Shown here in pieces: positions 7,159 to 16,679 of a DNA stretch of 64,000 nucleotides. A program made the translations under genes and the position numbers. Source of the DNA: JANFXS01 sp022791155 (GTDB lineage Bacteria > Bacillota > Clostridia > Lachnospirales > Anaerotignaceae). Under the pieces are notes generated by a model. That model was not told the DNA's origin. It did not search any database and saw only the letters and a list, made by a program, of their open reading frames with translations. Numbering within the stretch: the stretch's first letter is position 1; every line of letters begins with the position of its first letter. The stretch spans positions 10,210 through 74,209 of the forward strand of contig CATJUX010000043.1 in assembly GCA_949743895.1 (NCBI GenBank), read 5' to 3'.

Positions 7159-9066
7159 TCAATCATTCTGTCTTGTTTCAATTTCATTTGTCATTCTTTC
7201 AATCACTTCACTCAAATCTTTTTGTCCCTCATCACCGGCTCTTGTTCTAAGCGAAACTTTGTTTGCTTCCAAATCCTTCTCGCCAACAACAATGATATAC
7301 GGTATTCTTTCGTTTCTGGCCTCTCTTATCTTATAGCCAATTTTTTCGGCTCTGAGATCGATTTCCGTTCTTATGCCGGCTTTTGTGAGCTCGCTTTCAA
7401 CTTTTTTGGCATAGTCCTCATATTTTTCCGACAAAGAAAGAACTTTTGCCTGAACAGGTGAAAGCCATGTTGGAAATGCTCCGGCATAGTGCTCAATCAA
7501 TATGCCTATGAACCTTTCAATTGAGCCAAAGCAAACTCTGTGTATCATCACAGGGCGTTTCTTTGTTCCGTCAGCTGTTGTATATTCAAGGTCAAACCTT
7601 TCTGGCATCTGCATGTCAAGCTGTATCGTTCCGCATTGCCATGTGCGGCCGAGAGAGTCTTCAAGATGAAAATCAATTTTGGGGCCATAGAACGCTCCGT
7701 CACCCTCATTGACAACATAGTCAATTTTGTTTGCCTCCAGCGCGGCAACAAGGCCGTTTGTCGCAATCTCCCATGCCTCGTCACTTCCCATGCTGTTTTC
7801 AGGGCGCGTTGAAAGCTCAATGTGATATTTGAAGCCAAAAAGCTTATAAACCTCGTCAATGAGGGCAATCACGCCGCTTATCTCTTTTGGAATCTGCTCT
7901 TCTGTCATAAATATATGCGCGTCATCCTGATTGAAGCAACGGACTCTCATAAGGCCATGGAGTGCACCGCTCTTCTCATGACGGTGAACAAGTCCAATTT
8001 CGGCCACTCGCATAGGAAGATCTCTGTATGAGTGGAGATCCTGTTTATAAACAAGCATGCCGCCTGGGCAGTTCATTGGTTTAACAGCAAAGTCTTCCTC
8101 GTCAATGACTGTTGTATACATGTTGTCTTTATAGTGATCCCAATGGCCGCTGTTTTCCCAAAGTTTGCGGCTGAGTATAACAGGTGTTGAAACCTCAACA
8201 TATCCGGCTTTTTTGTGAATTTCCCTCCAATATTCCATGAGCGTGTTTTTGAGCACCATTCCTTTTGGAAGGAAAAACGGAAAACCGGGGCCTTCATCAA
8301 GCAGTGCAAAAAGCTTAAGCTCCTTGCCAAGCTTTCTATGATCACGTTTTTTGGCCTCCTCAAGAAGATTGAGATAGTTTTCAAGATCACTTGCTTTTGT
8401 ATACGCTGTTCCGTATATTCTTGACAGCATTTTATTCTTTTCATTTCCGCGCCAATATGCCCCGGCAACGCTCATGAGCTTGACAGCTTTAACATATTTT
8501 GTGCTCATCAGATGAGGCCCGGCACAAAGATCTGTGAAATCTCCCTGTGTATAGAAAGAAATTTCAGCGTCTTCTGGCAAGTCTTCTATAAGCTCAACCT
8601 TATATGGCTCATTTTTGTCATTCATAAATTTGATTGCTTCGCTGCGAGGAAGTGTGAAACGTTCTATGGCTATGTTCTCTTTCGCAATTTTTTTCATTTC
8701 AGCTTCAATTTTTTCAAGTTCCTCTTCAGTGAATGGCGAGGGTCTGTCAAAGTCATAATAGAAGCCCTCTGCAATTGAAGGCCCAATTGCAAGCTTTGTT
8801 TCAGGAAAAAGCCTTTTGATGGCCTGAGCCATCATGTGGCTTGCTGTGTGGCGAAATGCTTTTTTGCCTTCCTCGTCATCAAAAGTGCATATATCAACCT
8901 GACAATCGCTGTTCACAACAAATCTCAAATCCTCCGTGCTTCCGTCAACAATGCCGCAACACGCGTTTCGTGCCAAACCCTCGCTTATGCTTTGGGCAAT
9001 TTCAAAAACGCTCACAGGATTTTCAAATTCCTTGACAACTCCGTCTTTTAATGCAACTTTAATCAT
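7159..9066 (-). CDS. thrS: Threonyl-tRNA synthetase
   Basis: Class II synthetase charging tRNA-Thr, 635 aa. TGS domain at about residues 1-62. Editing domain has HTASH (73-77) and CAGPH (181-185). The catalytic core has MNCPGG with zinc ligand C333 and HRHEKSG at 361-367. The anticodon-binding domain is at the C-terminus. The ATG at 9066 is chosen because AAAGGAG sits seven bases upstream; the in-frame TTG at 9084 lies upstream of that site. Expression is controlled by the T-box leader at 9101-9340. There is no clear terminator before the infC promoter, so some read-through into infC is possible. Confidence 0.97.
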   Translation of the reverse strand: MIKVALKDGVVKEFENPVSVFEIAQSISEGLARNACCGIVDGSTEDLRFVVNSDCQVDICTFDDEEGKKAFRHTASHMMAQAIKRLFPETKLAIGPSIAEGFYYDFDRPSPFTEEELEKIEAEMKKIAKENIAIERFTLPRSEAIKFMNDKNEPYKVELIEDLPEDAEISFYTQGDFTDLCAGPHLMSTKYVKAVKLMSVAGAYWRGNEKNKMLSRIYGTAYTKASDLENYLNLLEEAKKRDHRKLGKELKLFALLDEGPGFPFFLPKGMVLKNTLMEYWREIHKKAGYVEVSTPVILSRKLWENSGHWDHYKDNMYTTVIDEEDFAVKPMNCPGGMLVYKQDLHSYRDLPMRVAEIGLVHRHEKSGALHGLMRVRCFNQDDAHIFMTEEQIPKEISGVIALIDEVYKLFGFKYHIELSTRPENSMGSDEAWEIATNGLVAALEANKIDYVVNEGDGAFYGPKIDFHLEDSLGRTWQCGTIQLDMQMPERFDLEYTTADGTKKRPVMIHRVCFGSIERFIGILIEHYAGAFPTWLSPVQAKVLSLSEKYEDYAKKVESELTKAGIRTEIDLRAEKIGYKIREARNERIPYIIVVGEKDLEANKVSLRTRAGDEGQKDLSEVIERMTNEIETRQND

Positions 9067-9100
9067 CAAAAAAACTCCTTTCAAAAATAAATTTCAAAAA

Positions 9101-9340
9101 CAAAAAACTCCCGCCCCTTAGCTCCTTATGGATAAAAAGGGACGGGAGAATTAATCCCGCGGTTCCACCCTAATTGTGTTAAACCTCTTAATTTTGGCTT
9201 TTAACGCAGCCACGCGTGCTTGATTGGAGCCGCTCCGGGGCAGTTTTCATTTTGCTGGTCTTAAAAACGCTTTCAGCCACGGCATTTTCTCTCTTAAAAA
9301 ACCTTCTGCAAAACTACTTTTCCCATCATCACTTTAGCTA
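9101..9340 (-). ncRNA. T-box riboswitch upstream of thrS
   Basis: The T-box sequence AGGGTGGAACCGCG lies at 9171-9158. It is followed by terminator AAGGGACGGGAG-type / CTCCCGCCCCTT arms (9148-9137 and 9119-9108) and a T-run. Stem I carries AGTAG and AGAGAG motifs. A likely specifier ACT (Thr), followed by a purine, is at 9244-9242 inside GAAAACTG. Uncharged tRNA-Thr would stabilise the antiterminator and turn thrS on. The T-box itself is certain; the specifier assignment is inferred from its position. Confidence 0.95.
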
Positions 9341-9346
9341 TAGTTG

Positions 9347-9374
9347 ATTATAGCATATAAAAACACACTGTCAA
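9347..9374 (-). promoter_or_regulatory. Promoter of thrS
   Basis: Minus strand: perfect TTGACA (9374-9369), 16-bp spacer, perfect TATAAT (9352-9347). Confidence 0.85.
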
Positions 9375-9555
9375 GGCAAATATTCAAATATTATTTTGTG
9401 ACATCGAAGCTTTCTTTTTTATTTTCACACTGCAATTGAAATTGAATGTCTGTTGTGATATTATAGCTGAAATCATTCAAAACCGGACATTGTTTTTCAC
9501 GTAAAAACAAATGCCATGCATCAATTTCAAAATGACGATTTAGGAGATTAAAAAC

Positions 9556-9999
9556 ATGAAAACAGCAATTATATACTATTCACAACACCACGGAAACACC
9601 AAAAAACTGATTGATTCTATAGCTTCAAAGCATGAAATAGCAATGATAGACATTGCTAAAAATCCAGATTTAAGTTTATCAGACTATGACATAATAGGGT
9701 TTGCCTCTGGAATATATTTTGGAAAGTTCCACAAATCAATAATACAGTGTATATCTCAAAAACTTCCTGAAAACAAAAAAGTGTCTTTCATATATACATA
9801 TGGTTCCAAAAGCGACAACTATATAAAATCAGCCGAAAAAGCCGCCATCGCCAAAAACTCAAAAATTGTTGGTTCTTTTCACTGCAATGGTTTTGACACG
9901 TTTGGGCCGTTCAAGCTCATTGGCGGCATTGCAAAAGGCCATCCAAATGAAAACGAGATTTCAGAGGCTATAAAATTCTTTGAAAATGTTATAAAATGA
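9556..9999 (+). CDS. Flavodoxin family protein
   Basis: 147-aa protein with the flavodoxin fold. The N-terminal phosphate loop YYSQHHGNTKKL (residues 7-18) binds FMN. SGIYFGKFHKS is typical of the flavodoxin/menaquinone-dependent protoporphyrinogen oxidase-like group. It probably acts as a small electron carrier or FMN reductase; the partner is unknown. TAGGAG precedes the ATG. Flanking intergenic regions of about 180 and 210 bp suggest it is transcribed alone. Confidence 0.85.
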   Translation: MKTAIIYYSQHHGNTKKLIDSIASKHEIAMIDIAKNPDLSLSDYDIIGFASGIYFGKFHKSIIQCISQKLPENKKVSFIYTYGSKSDNYIKSAEKAAIAKNSKIVGSFHCNGFDTFGPFKLIGGIAKGHPNENEISEAIKFFENVIK

Positions 10000-10211
10000 A
10001 ATGTTTGCAGCTATAATTTATTCTTTCTTTTTATTTCAAAACATTTACAAACCCAAAAAACATTGCCCAAGCCATTGGCGGCAGCTTTTTTCAATACCAA
10101 ATTTTATATATTCAACTTTCGCAATTAAAAAACTTTTTGCTTGCCAATAAAATATTTTTCAAAAATATATTGATTAAAAATCTAAAAGTGATATATTCTC
10201 TTGTGAGTGAG

Positions 10212-11024
10212 ATGATTTTAGTGTTTTTTGCAGATTATCACACACATTCCTGTTTTTCTTCTGACAGCACAACGCCTTTGGAGGAAAACATAAAACAGGC
10301 CATAAGTTTGGGGTTGAAAGAAATCGCTGTCACAGATCATATTGATTTTGACTATCCTGATCCCGAATATCCTTTTTTGTTTGATTGCAGTCAATATGAT
10401 TTCGCCATTGAAAATTTGAAACAAAAATATAAAAATATGATAACAATACGCAAGGGTGTTGAAATAGGCATACAGCCTCATGTTTACAAACTCATTGAAA
10501 ACTTGACAAATGAAAATCATTTTGATTTTATAATTGGCTCAACACACTGCGTTGACAAATTTGATCTATGCACAAATGAATTTTTTGAAGGAAAAACAAA
10601 ACACGAAGCATATGAAGGATATTTCAAAGATGTGCTTAACAACGTCAAAAACACCGATTTCTATAATGTGTATGGACACATTGACTTCATAAACCGTTAT
10701 GGAAGCTATGACGACAAAACAATGGACTATAAAGAATTTCAATATATAACTGACGAAATATTAAAAACTATAATCGACAAAGGCAAAGGCATTGAAATAA
10801 ACACTTCCGGCTATCGTTATGGCCTTGGACACACTCATCCACAGGCTGAACTTGTGGAGCGATATAAACAACTTGGGGGCGAAATTATAACCGTTGGAAG
10901 TGACGCCCACACACCAAAAGACATAGCTGCTGACTTCACAGCCGCCTATAATATATTAAGAAACTGCGGTTTCAAGCACATAACAGTTTTTGAGGACAAA
11001 AAACCACGTTTCATCAAAATTTAG
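10212..11024 (+). CDS. hisK: PHP-family histidinol-phosphatase
   Basis: 270-aa PHP-domain phosphoesterase. Metal-binding DYHTHS lies near the N-terminus. Further His/Asp motifs are AVTDHIDF, GSTHCVD, GHIDFINRYG and GSDAHTPKDIA. The family member HisK removes phosphate from histidinol phosphate in histidine synthesis. No other his gene is nearby, so the substrate is inferred from family alone. I start at the ATG at 10212 because the motif sits immediately after it; an upstream extension to 10137 is Lys/Ile-rich and looks non-coding. The MATE gene begins 34 bp after the stop. Confidence 0.8.
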   Translation: MILVFFADYHTHSCFSSDSTTPLEENIKQAISLGLKEIAVTDHIDFDYPDPEYPFLFDCSQYDFAIENLKQKYKNMITIRKGVEIGIQPHVYKLIENLTNENHFDFIIGSTHCVDKFDLCTNEFFEGKTKHEAYEGYFKDVLNNVKNTDFYNVYGHIDFINRYGSYDDKTMDYKEFQYITDEILKTIIDKGKGIEINTSGYRYGLGHTHPQAELVERYKQLGGEIITVGSDAHTPKDIAADFTAAYNILRNCGFKHITVFEDKKPRFIKI

Positions 11025-11057
11025 CAAGTGGTCATATGTAAGAAGGAGGAGTTTGCA

Positions 11058-12434
11058 ATGTCTGAACAGAACATAAAAACTTTGGGGAAAAGGCCTGTAA
11101 AAGCTATAATGTCTCTTTCCATGCCTTCAATAGCTGAACAATTTTTGGTTTCACTTTCATCGCTGATTGACACCGCCATGGTTGGCTCTATAGGCGCTGC
11201 CGCCACAGCTGGCGTTGGCCTGAACATATCAACAATATGGCTTGTAGAGGGGCTTATAACAGCTGCAAGCGCTGGGTGCATGTTCCTTGTCGCAAGAAAA
11301 ATTGGTGAGGAAAAACCTGTTGCTGCCAAACGCGTGGCACGCCAATCGGTCACAATTTCCATTGTGCTTGGGTTCATTCTTTCGTTGATCACATTTTCAA
11401 TTTCGGGGTTCATACCATATTGGCTGGGCGCCTCCCCTGAAATTATACCCTCGTCAACAGCATATATGAAGGTTTACAGCTTGGCATTCATGTTTCAGTC
11501 AATATCAGTTATAGTTTCGTCAATATTCAGAGCTGCTGGCAACACAAAATCACCCTTTTTGATCAACACTGTTGCAAACATAGCAAATATCATAGGCAAT
11601 TTCCTTCTTATATACCCTTCTCGCGCTATAGCCGGGTTCAACATATATGGCGCCGGCATGGGTGTCAGAGGCGCGGCCATATCAACTTTGATTTCAAAAA
11701 TGATTGCCGCTGTGCTGCTTATAACACTTGTTACAAAACTCGAATCGCCGATTAAAATATCAGTCAAGGGTGACTACCGTGTCCCACTCAAGGATCTAAA
11801 AAAGTTCCTTGTTATAGGCATTCCTGTTGCAGCCGAAAGAAGCGCTGTTTGCATTGGACAAATTGTTCTGACAGGCATAGTGACACGCATCGGAACAGCC
11901 GCTCTTGCCGCGCATTATCTTGCCAACAATATAGAAAGCCTTCTATACCTCCCTGCCTATGGGTTTGCCTCAACGGCCACAACACTTGTTGGACAATCAA
12001 TGGGCGCAAGAGATTTTGATCTTGCTGACAGATTTGCCAAACTCATACTCATAATAAACTGCATTTTTATAGTTGCCATATGCACACCACTGTTCATATT
12101 GTCGCCGCAAATTGTGAGCCTTTTTTCTCCTGATCCAGATGTAATATCCATAGGTATAATAAGCTTCAGAGTCAATGCCGCAACAGAGCTTTTTTTTACA
12201 ATATCAACTGTAGCAAGCGGCATATGCCGTGGGGCTGGAGATGTAAAATTTATGCTGTGGGTTAACATGGGCTGCATGTGGATTGCAAGGCTGCTGACAT
12301 CATACATCCTTGCATTTCCACTTGGCCTTGGCATGATGGGCATATGGATAGGCATGAGCATTGACATATCAATGAGAGCTTTGCTCTCACTTTTAAGAAT
12401 AAGAAGTGGAAAGTGGAAATATGTTGTCGTTTAA
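11058..12434 (+). CDS. MATE family efflux transporter
   Basis: 458-aa integral membrane protein with about 12 hydrophobic helices in two related halves. It uses sodium or proton gradients to export cationic drugs or metabolites. The start region MSLSMPSIAEQFLVSLSSLI and repeated small-residue helices are typical. AGAAGGAGG lies six to seven bases before the ATG at 11058. The close upstream PHP gene suggests a shared transcript. A bidirectional terminator follows at 12551-12593. The substrate cannot be deduced. Confidence 0.92.
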   Translation: MSEQNIKTLGKRPVKAIMSLSMPSIAEQFLVSLSSLIDTAMVGSIGAAATAGVGLNISTIWLVEGLITAASAGCMFLVARKIGEEKPVAAKRVARQSVTISIVLGFILSLITFSISGFIPYWLGASPEIIPSSTAYMKVYSLAFMFQSISVIVSSIFRAAGNTKSPFLINTVANIANIIGNFLLIYPSRAIAGFNIYGAGMGVRGAAISTLISKMIAAVLLITLVTKLESPIKISVKGDYRVPLKDLKKFLVIGIPVAAERSAVCIGQIVLTGIVTRIGTAALAAHYLANNIESLLYLPAYGFASTATTLVGQSMGARDFDLADRFAKLILIINCIFIVAICTPLFILSPQIVSLFSPDPDVISIGIISFRVNAATELFFTISTVASGICRGAGDVKFMLWVNMGCMWIARLLTSYILAFPLGLGMMGIWIGMSIDISMRALLSLLRIRSGKWKYVVV

Positions 12435-12550
12435 TTGGATAACAATGAACTTCCGTTTTGTTTGGGAACTGTTCAAACTTTGCAATTTCAGTTGTCAGTT
12501 GTGTTTATAGCCACAATCATAAATTTTCTCATTGGGCATTTTATTTATAC

Positions 12551-12593
12551 AAAAAACGGCGCTCATTTTCTCAAACCATGAACGCCGTTTTTT
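12551..12593. terminator. Bidirectional terminator between MATE gene and fab operon
   Basis: AAAAAACGGCG and CGCCGTTTTTT arms (12551-12561 and 12583-12593) with inner TCAT/ATGA pairing. It can stop transcription from both converging genes. Confidence 0.9.
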
Positions 12594-12605
12594 GAAAACA
12601 TTGTT

Positions 12606-13403
12606 TTATTCTTCAAATTCTCCAAATTTTCTGAATCTTTCATATCTCTTTTTAAGCAGCTCGTCTTTATCCATTGCACACAAAACTTCAAATTCTTTAA
12701 TGATATTTTCTTTTATTATATTAGCTGTGAAAGACAAATTGTTTTCAATTCCTTCTTCTGCTTCAGGGATTATTTTGTCTATAACACCATTTTCAAGCAG
12801 ATCTGGTGCTGTTATTTTCATAAGCTCTGCCGCCTCTCCAGCCCTTGAAGGCGAACGCCACAATATGCTTGCAAACCCTTCTGGCGAAAGCACAGCATAC
12901 ATGCCATTGTCAAGCATCCAAACTCTGTCGCCGGCTGCAAGCGCTATGGCGCCTCCACTTCCGCCCTCACCAATAAATATTGATATGATGGGCGTTCTCA
13001 CTCCTGATGTTTCAAAAAGGCATTTTGCTATGGCTTCACCTTGGCCCCTTTCCTCAGCTCCTATGCCACAGTAAGCGCCTGAAGTGTTTATCAAAAAAAC
13101 AACCGGCCTGTTAAATTTTTCAGCCTGCTTCATAAGTCTCAACGCTTTTCTATAGCCTTCAGGGTTTGGCGAGCCAAAGTTTCTTTTTATGTTCTCCTCA
13201 ACAGAATGCCCCTTTTGCACGCCAATCACAGTGACGGCGCGCCCTTTCAAGCTTGCAATGCCACCCACAATGGCTCTGTCATCTCCAAAGCATCTGTCGC
13301 CGTGAAGCTCCATAAACCCGTCAAAAATCTCTTTTATAAACTCCAACGAGGTTGGCCGTGTCACTTTTCGCGCGTTAACAAGAACCTCTGATGCATTGCT
13401 CAT
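12606..13403 (-). CDS. accA: Acetyl-CoA carboxylase carboxyltransferase subunit alpha
   Basis: 265-aa half of the carboxyltransferase that transfers CO2 from carboxybiotin to acetyl-CoA to make malonyl-CoA. Crotonase-like fold signatures include GDRAIVGGIA, GSPNPEGYRKALR and GEGGSGGAIALA. The start overlaps the accD stop by four bases (ATGA), which implies translational coupling with its partner subunit. It is the last gene of the fab operon, followed by a bidirectional terminator. Confidence 0.96.
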   Translation of the reverse strand: MSNASEVLVNARKVTRPTSLEFIKEIFDGFMELHGDRCFGDDRAIVGGIASLKGRAVTVIGVQKGHSVEENIKRNFGSPNPEGYRKALRLMKQAEKFNRPVVFLINTSGAYCGIGAEERGQGEAIAKCLFETSGVRTPIISIFIGEGGSGGAIALAAGDRVWMLDNGMYAVLSPEGFASILWRSPSRAGEAAELMKITAPDLLENGVIDKIIPEAEEGIENNLSFTANIIKENIIKEFEVLCAMDKDELLKKRYERFRKFGEFEE

Positions 13404-14278
13404 AAAAGCCAGCCCCCTTTTTTGCCGTGGAGCCTTATAAGCGCCCCCAAAACATCTTTCATTTTAGTTCTCTTGACAATTTTATCTACAAACCCATGCT
13501 CAAGCTGAAATTCCGCACTTTGGAAGCCCTCGGGCAGTTTCTCGTTTATTGTTCCTTCAATAACTCTTTGTCCGGCAAAGCCTATGAGCGCTTTTGGCTC
13601 GGCTATTATTATGTCTCCAAGACTTGCAAAGCTTGCGCTGACGCCGCCTGTTGTTGGATCTGTCATAACAGAGATGTATAAAAGCCCGGCTTCGCTGTGC
13701 TTTTTCAGGGCCGCACTTGTTTTTGCCATTTGCATGAGAGAAATGATCCCTTCCTGCATTCTTGCACCGCCTGAAACAGTGAATATTATCAAAGGAAGTT
13801 TCATCTGTGTGGCACGCTCAATTGCTCTTGTTATTTTTTCGCCAACAACAGAGCCCATTGAACCCATCATAAAATTGCTGTCCATGACAGCTATGATTGC
13901 CTCTTCGCCATTTATGCGGCCGCGCCCGCTCACAGCAGCATCTTTCAAGCCGCTTTTTTCACGGGCTTTTTCAATGACTTTGCCATATTCAGGATAGTTC
14001 ATAGGGTTTTTTGCACCCATGTTTTTGTCATATTCTATAAACGATCCTTCATCGCAAGTGATGGCTATGCGTTCTCTTGCTGAAAGCCTGAAATGTCCAC
14101 CACATTTGGGACATATTTTATATTCATTCATTTCTTTTTTGTATATCAGCTTTTTGCAGTGGCCGCATTTAATCCACATGCCGTCAGGCACAACTGGAAC
14201 TTCATCTTTTTCAGTCTCTTTTTCTTCCTGAGCACCACGGCCAAGCATTATATAATTTTTCTTTTTAAAAAGTTTCAT
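13400..14278 (-). CDS. accD: Acetyl-CoA carboxylase carboxyltransferase subunit beta
   Basis: 292-aa partner of AccA. It has the N-terminal four-cysteine zinc ribbon (CGHCKKLIYK ... CPKCGGHFR, about residues 38-63) and the carboxyltransferase core with SGGARMQEGI and DPTTGGVSASFA. It forms the alpha2-beta2 carboxyltransferase. It lies between accC (121 bp upstream) and accA (4-bp overlap). Confidence 0.96.
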   Translation of the reverse strand: MKLFKKKNYIMLGRGAQEEKETEKDEVPVVPDGMWIKCGHCKKLIYKKEMNEYKICPKCGGHFRLSARERIAITCDEGSFIEYDKNMGAKNPMNYPEYGKVIEKAREKSGLKDAAVSGRGRINGEEAIIAVMDSNFMMGSMGSVVGEKITRAIERATQMKLPLIIFTVSGGARMQEGIISLMQMAKTSAALKKHSEAGLLYISVMTDPTTGGVSASFASLGDIIIAEPKALIGFAGQRVIEGTINEKLPEGFQSAEFQLEHGFVDKIVKRTKMKDVLGALIRLHGKKGGWLL

Positions 14279-14399
14279 TCAGTTCACCCACTGATTATTA
14301 GAATTACGGTAAAATTGCGTAACTGCAGAACCATCATTTTGGCAATTTTTAACAAATAACAGTTTATAAGTCCTTAAAATTCCGCATAAATCATATGTT

Positions 14400-15752
14400 T
14401 TATATCTTTTTTATAATTTCGTTTTCCAAAAAACCTGTGTCAAATTCGCCTTTAAGATAGTTCTCATTCGTAAGTATTTTTTCTTGAAACTCAATGTTTG
14501 TGTCAACACCATATATAATGAACTCATAAAGACAGCGCCGCATTTTTTCAATTGCTTCCTGCCTTGTGCTGCCATATGTTATAATCTTTGCAATCATAGA
14601 ATCATAATATGGAAGTATTTTACACTTTGGATATACAGCACTGTCAATGCGAACTCCCATTCCGCCGCCTGGCACAAGCATATAGTCTATTTCACCAGGA
14701 GAGGGAGCAAAGTTTTTGCTTGGATTTTCAGCGTTTATTCTGCATTCTATGGCATGGCCTTTGATTTTTATGTCATTTTGCTTGATGGAAAGCGCTTCTC
14801 CAGCGGCAATTTTTATTTGTTCTTTCACAATGTCAATTCCTGTAATCATTTCAGTCACAGGGTGTTCAACCTGTATCCTTGTGTTCATTTCCATAAAATA
14901 GAAATTTCCACTTCTGTCATACAAAAACTCAATTGTTCCGGCGTTTTCATATCCAACTGCCTTTGCCGCACGCACAGCGGCCTCTCCCATTGCTTTTCTG
15001 ACATTTTCATCAAGTTTTGGAGAGGGTGCTTCCTCAAGAACTTTCTGATTGCGTCGCTGTATTGAGCAGTCACGCTCTCCAAGATGAATTATGTTTCCGT
15101 GTTCGTCGCCCAAAATTTGTATTTCAATGTGGCGGGCATCTTCAATCACTTTTTCCATATACATTGTGTCATCACCAAAAGCGGCCTTTGTTTCACTTTT
15201 GGCGCCCTCATAAGCCGCTTTTAAGTTTTCGGGCTTTCTCACAATGCGAATTCCCTTGCCGCCTCCACCAGCCGAGGCTTTAACCATAACAGGATAGCCA
15301 AGCTTCTCTGCTGTTTCAAATGCCTTATCAACACTGTCAACTGTTCCGTCACTTCCGGGAACAACTGGAACTTCTGCTTCAATCATGAGCCTTCTTGCGT
15401 TGCTCTTGTTTCCCATGGCGTCAATGACTTCAGCTTTCGGGCCAATGAACTTGATGTTGCACTCCTGACACATTCCGGCAAAAACACTGTTTTCCGCAAG
15501 GAATCCAAAGCCCGGATGAATTGCCTGAGCTTTTGTGATAACAGCGGCACTTATTATGTTTTGCATGTTAAGATAGCTTTCGTTGCTTTTGGCCGGCCCA
15601 ATGCAAACGGCTTCATCAGCCAACTGGGTGTGCAGCGCTTCCCTGTCTGGTTCCGAAAAGACAGCCACTGTTTTAATGCCCATCTCACGGCATGCTCTTA
15701 TTATTCTCACCGCGATCTCGCCTCTGTTGGCTATCAATATTTTTGAAAACAT
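14400..15752 (-). CDS. accC: Acetyl-CoA carboxylase biotin carboxylase subunit
   Basis: 450-aa ATP-grasp enzyme that carboxylates biotin on AccB. It begins MFSKILIANRGEIAVRIIRA. The ATP-grasp glycine-rich loop KASAGGGGKGIRIV is present, as are MEMNTRIQVEHPVTE and the late RINAENP motif. GGTGG precedes the ATG, which is 11 bp after fabZ. Confidence 0.97.
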   Translation of the reverse strand: MFSKILIANRGEIAVRIIRACREMGIKTVAVFSEPDREALHTQLADEAVCIGPAKSNESYLNMQNIISAAVITKAQAIHPGFGFLAENSVFAGMCQECNIKFIGPKAEVIDAMGNKSNARRLMIEAEVPVVPGSDGTVDSVDKAFETAEKLGYPVMVKASAGGGGKGIRIVRKPENLKAAYEGAKSETKAAFGDDTMYMEKVIEDARHIEIQILGDEHGNIIHLGERDCSIQRRNQKVLEEAPSPKLDENVRKAMGEAAVRAAKAVGYENAGTIEFLYDRSGNFYFMEMNTRIQVEHPVTEMITGIDIVKEQIKIAAGEALSIKQNDIKIKGHAIECRINAENPSKNFAPSPGEIDYMLVPGGGMGVRIDSAVYPKCKILPYYDSMIAKIITYGSTRQEAIEKMRRCLYEFIIYGVDTNIEFQEKILTNENYLKGEFDTGFLENEIIKKI

Positions 15753-15763
15753 ATAACCACCTG

Positions 15764-16186
15764 CTATCCAATCATAAATGTAATTTCCGCTTCACAAACT
15801 TTGTTTCCGTCAACATAGGCCGTTCCTTTGCCAATTCCGGCTATTTTCTTGAGCTTTACAATTTCAACCTCAAGTCTCAAAACATCACCTGGAACAACCT
15901 TCCGGCGGAATTTTGCCTTGTCAATGCCCCCAAAATATGCCGTTTTTCCTTTATATTCATCCATTTTAAGCACAGCATATGCGCCTGCCTGCGCCATTGC
16001 TTCAACAATGAGAACGCCTGGCACAACAGGCTCCTGAGGAAAATGCCCAACAAAAAATGGCTCATTCATCGAAACATTTTTAATTGCCACAACCTTTTGT
16101 CCAGGCACAATTTCCTCAATTTTGTCAATCAAAAGAAACGGCGGCCTATGAGGGATAACCGACATTATCTCTTTTATGTCCTCCAT
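15764..16186 (-). CDS. fabZ: 3-hydroxyacyl-[ACP] dehydratase FabZ
   Basis: 140-aa hot-dog-fold enzyme that dehydrates beta-hydroxyacyl-ACP in each elongation cycle. The catalytic His is H48 in FFVGHFPQEPVVPG and the Glu is E62 in GVLIVEAMAQ. The start IPHRPPFLLID is characteristic. GGGAGG lies before the ATG. It sits between accB and accC. Confidence 0.96.
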   Translation of the reverse strand: MEDIKEIMSVIPHRPPFLLIDKIEEIVPGQKVVAIKNVSMNEPFFVGHFPQEPVVPGVLIVEAMAQAGAYAVLKMDEYKGKTAYFGGIDKAKFRRKVVPGDVLRLEVEIVKLKKIAGIGKGTAYVDGNKVCEAEITFMIG

Positions 16187-16198
16187 GGTTTAACCTCC

Positions 16199-16678
16199 CT
16201 ATGCAATTGTAAAAAGCTGCATTCCATATTCCACAAGCTCTCCATCCTTGGCGCAAATCTCAACAACCTCGCCATCAAACTCACTCACAATTTCGTTCAT
16301 AACTTTCATGGCCTCTATTATGCAGAGAACATCGCCTTTTTTGACTTTGCTTCCAATGCTGACAAAACTTGGCTTGTCAGGAGCCGGACTGGCATAAAAT
16401 GTTCCCACAATGGGCGCTTTAACGGCATTCCCCAATGATATTTCTTTCTCTTTTTCCTCATTTGGCATTTCTTCCCCAACACGCACTGCATTTTCAGCAT
16501 GCTGTTTTTCAACAGGCAAATGAATTTGTTCAACAGTTGAAGCAACGGTTGAAGCTTGCGTGGGTTCAAAACTGTTTTTGCTCATTTTGACAAAAGTTCC
16601 ATTGTTCGAAAGTTCAAAACTTCTAAGCTTTGATGAATCAATTATAGCAATTAATTCCTTTATATCACTAAAGTCCAT
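16199..16678 (-). CDS. accB: Acetyl-CoA carboxylase biotin carboxyl carrier protein
   Basis: 159-aa carrier. The N-terminal DFSDIKELI helix is followed by a Glu/Ala/Thr-rich linker (about 35-82). The C-terminal biotinyl domain has K125 in EAMKVMNEI as the biotinylation site. The true ATG is at 16678, one base after the fabF stop and just downstream of GGGAGGG inside the fabF 3' end. A longer in-frame reading overlaps fabF and is rejected. Confidence 0.96.
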   Translation of the reverse strand: MDFSDIKELIAIIDSSKLRSFELSNNGTFVKMSKNSFEPTQASTVASTVEQIHLPVEKQHAENAVRVGEEMPNEEKEKEISLGNAVKAPIVGTFYASPAPDKPSFVSIGSKVKKGDVLCIIEAMKVMNEIVSEFDGEVVEICAKDGELVEYGMQLFTIA

Positions 16679-16679
16679 A

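Noticed and set aside
10137..10211. N-terminal extension of the PHP phosphatase
   Set aside because: Lys/Ile-rich, no ribosome site, and the metal-binding motif sits at the N-terminus of known members.
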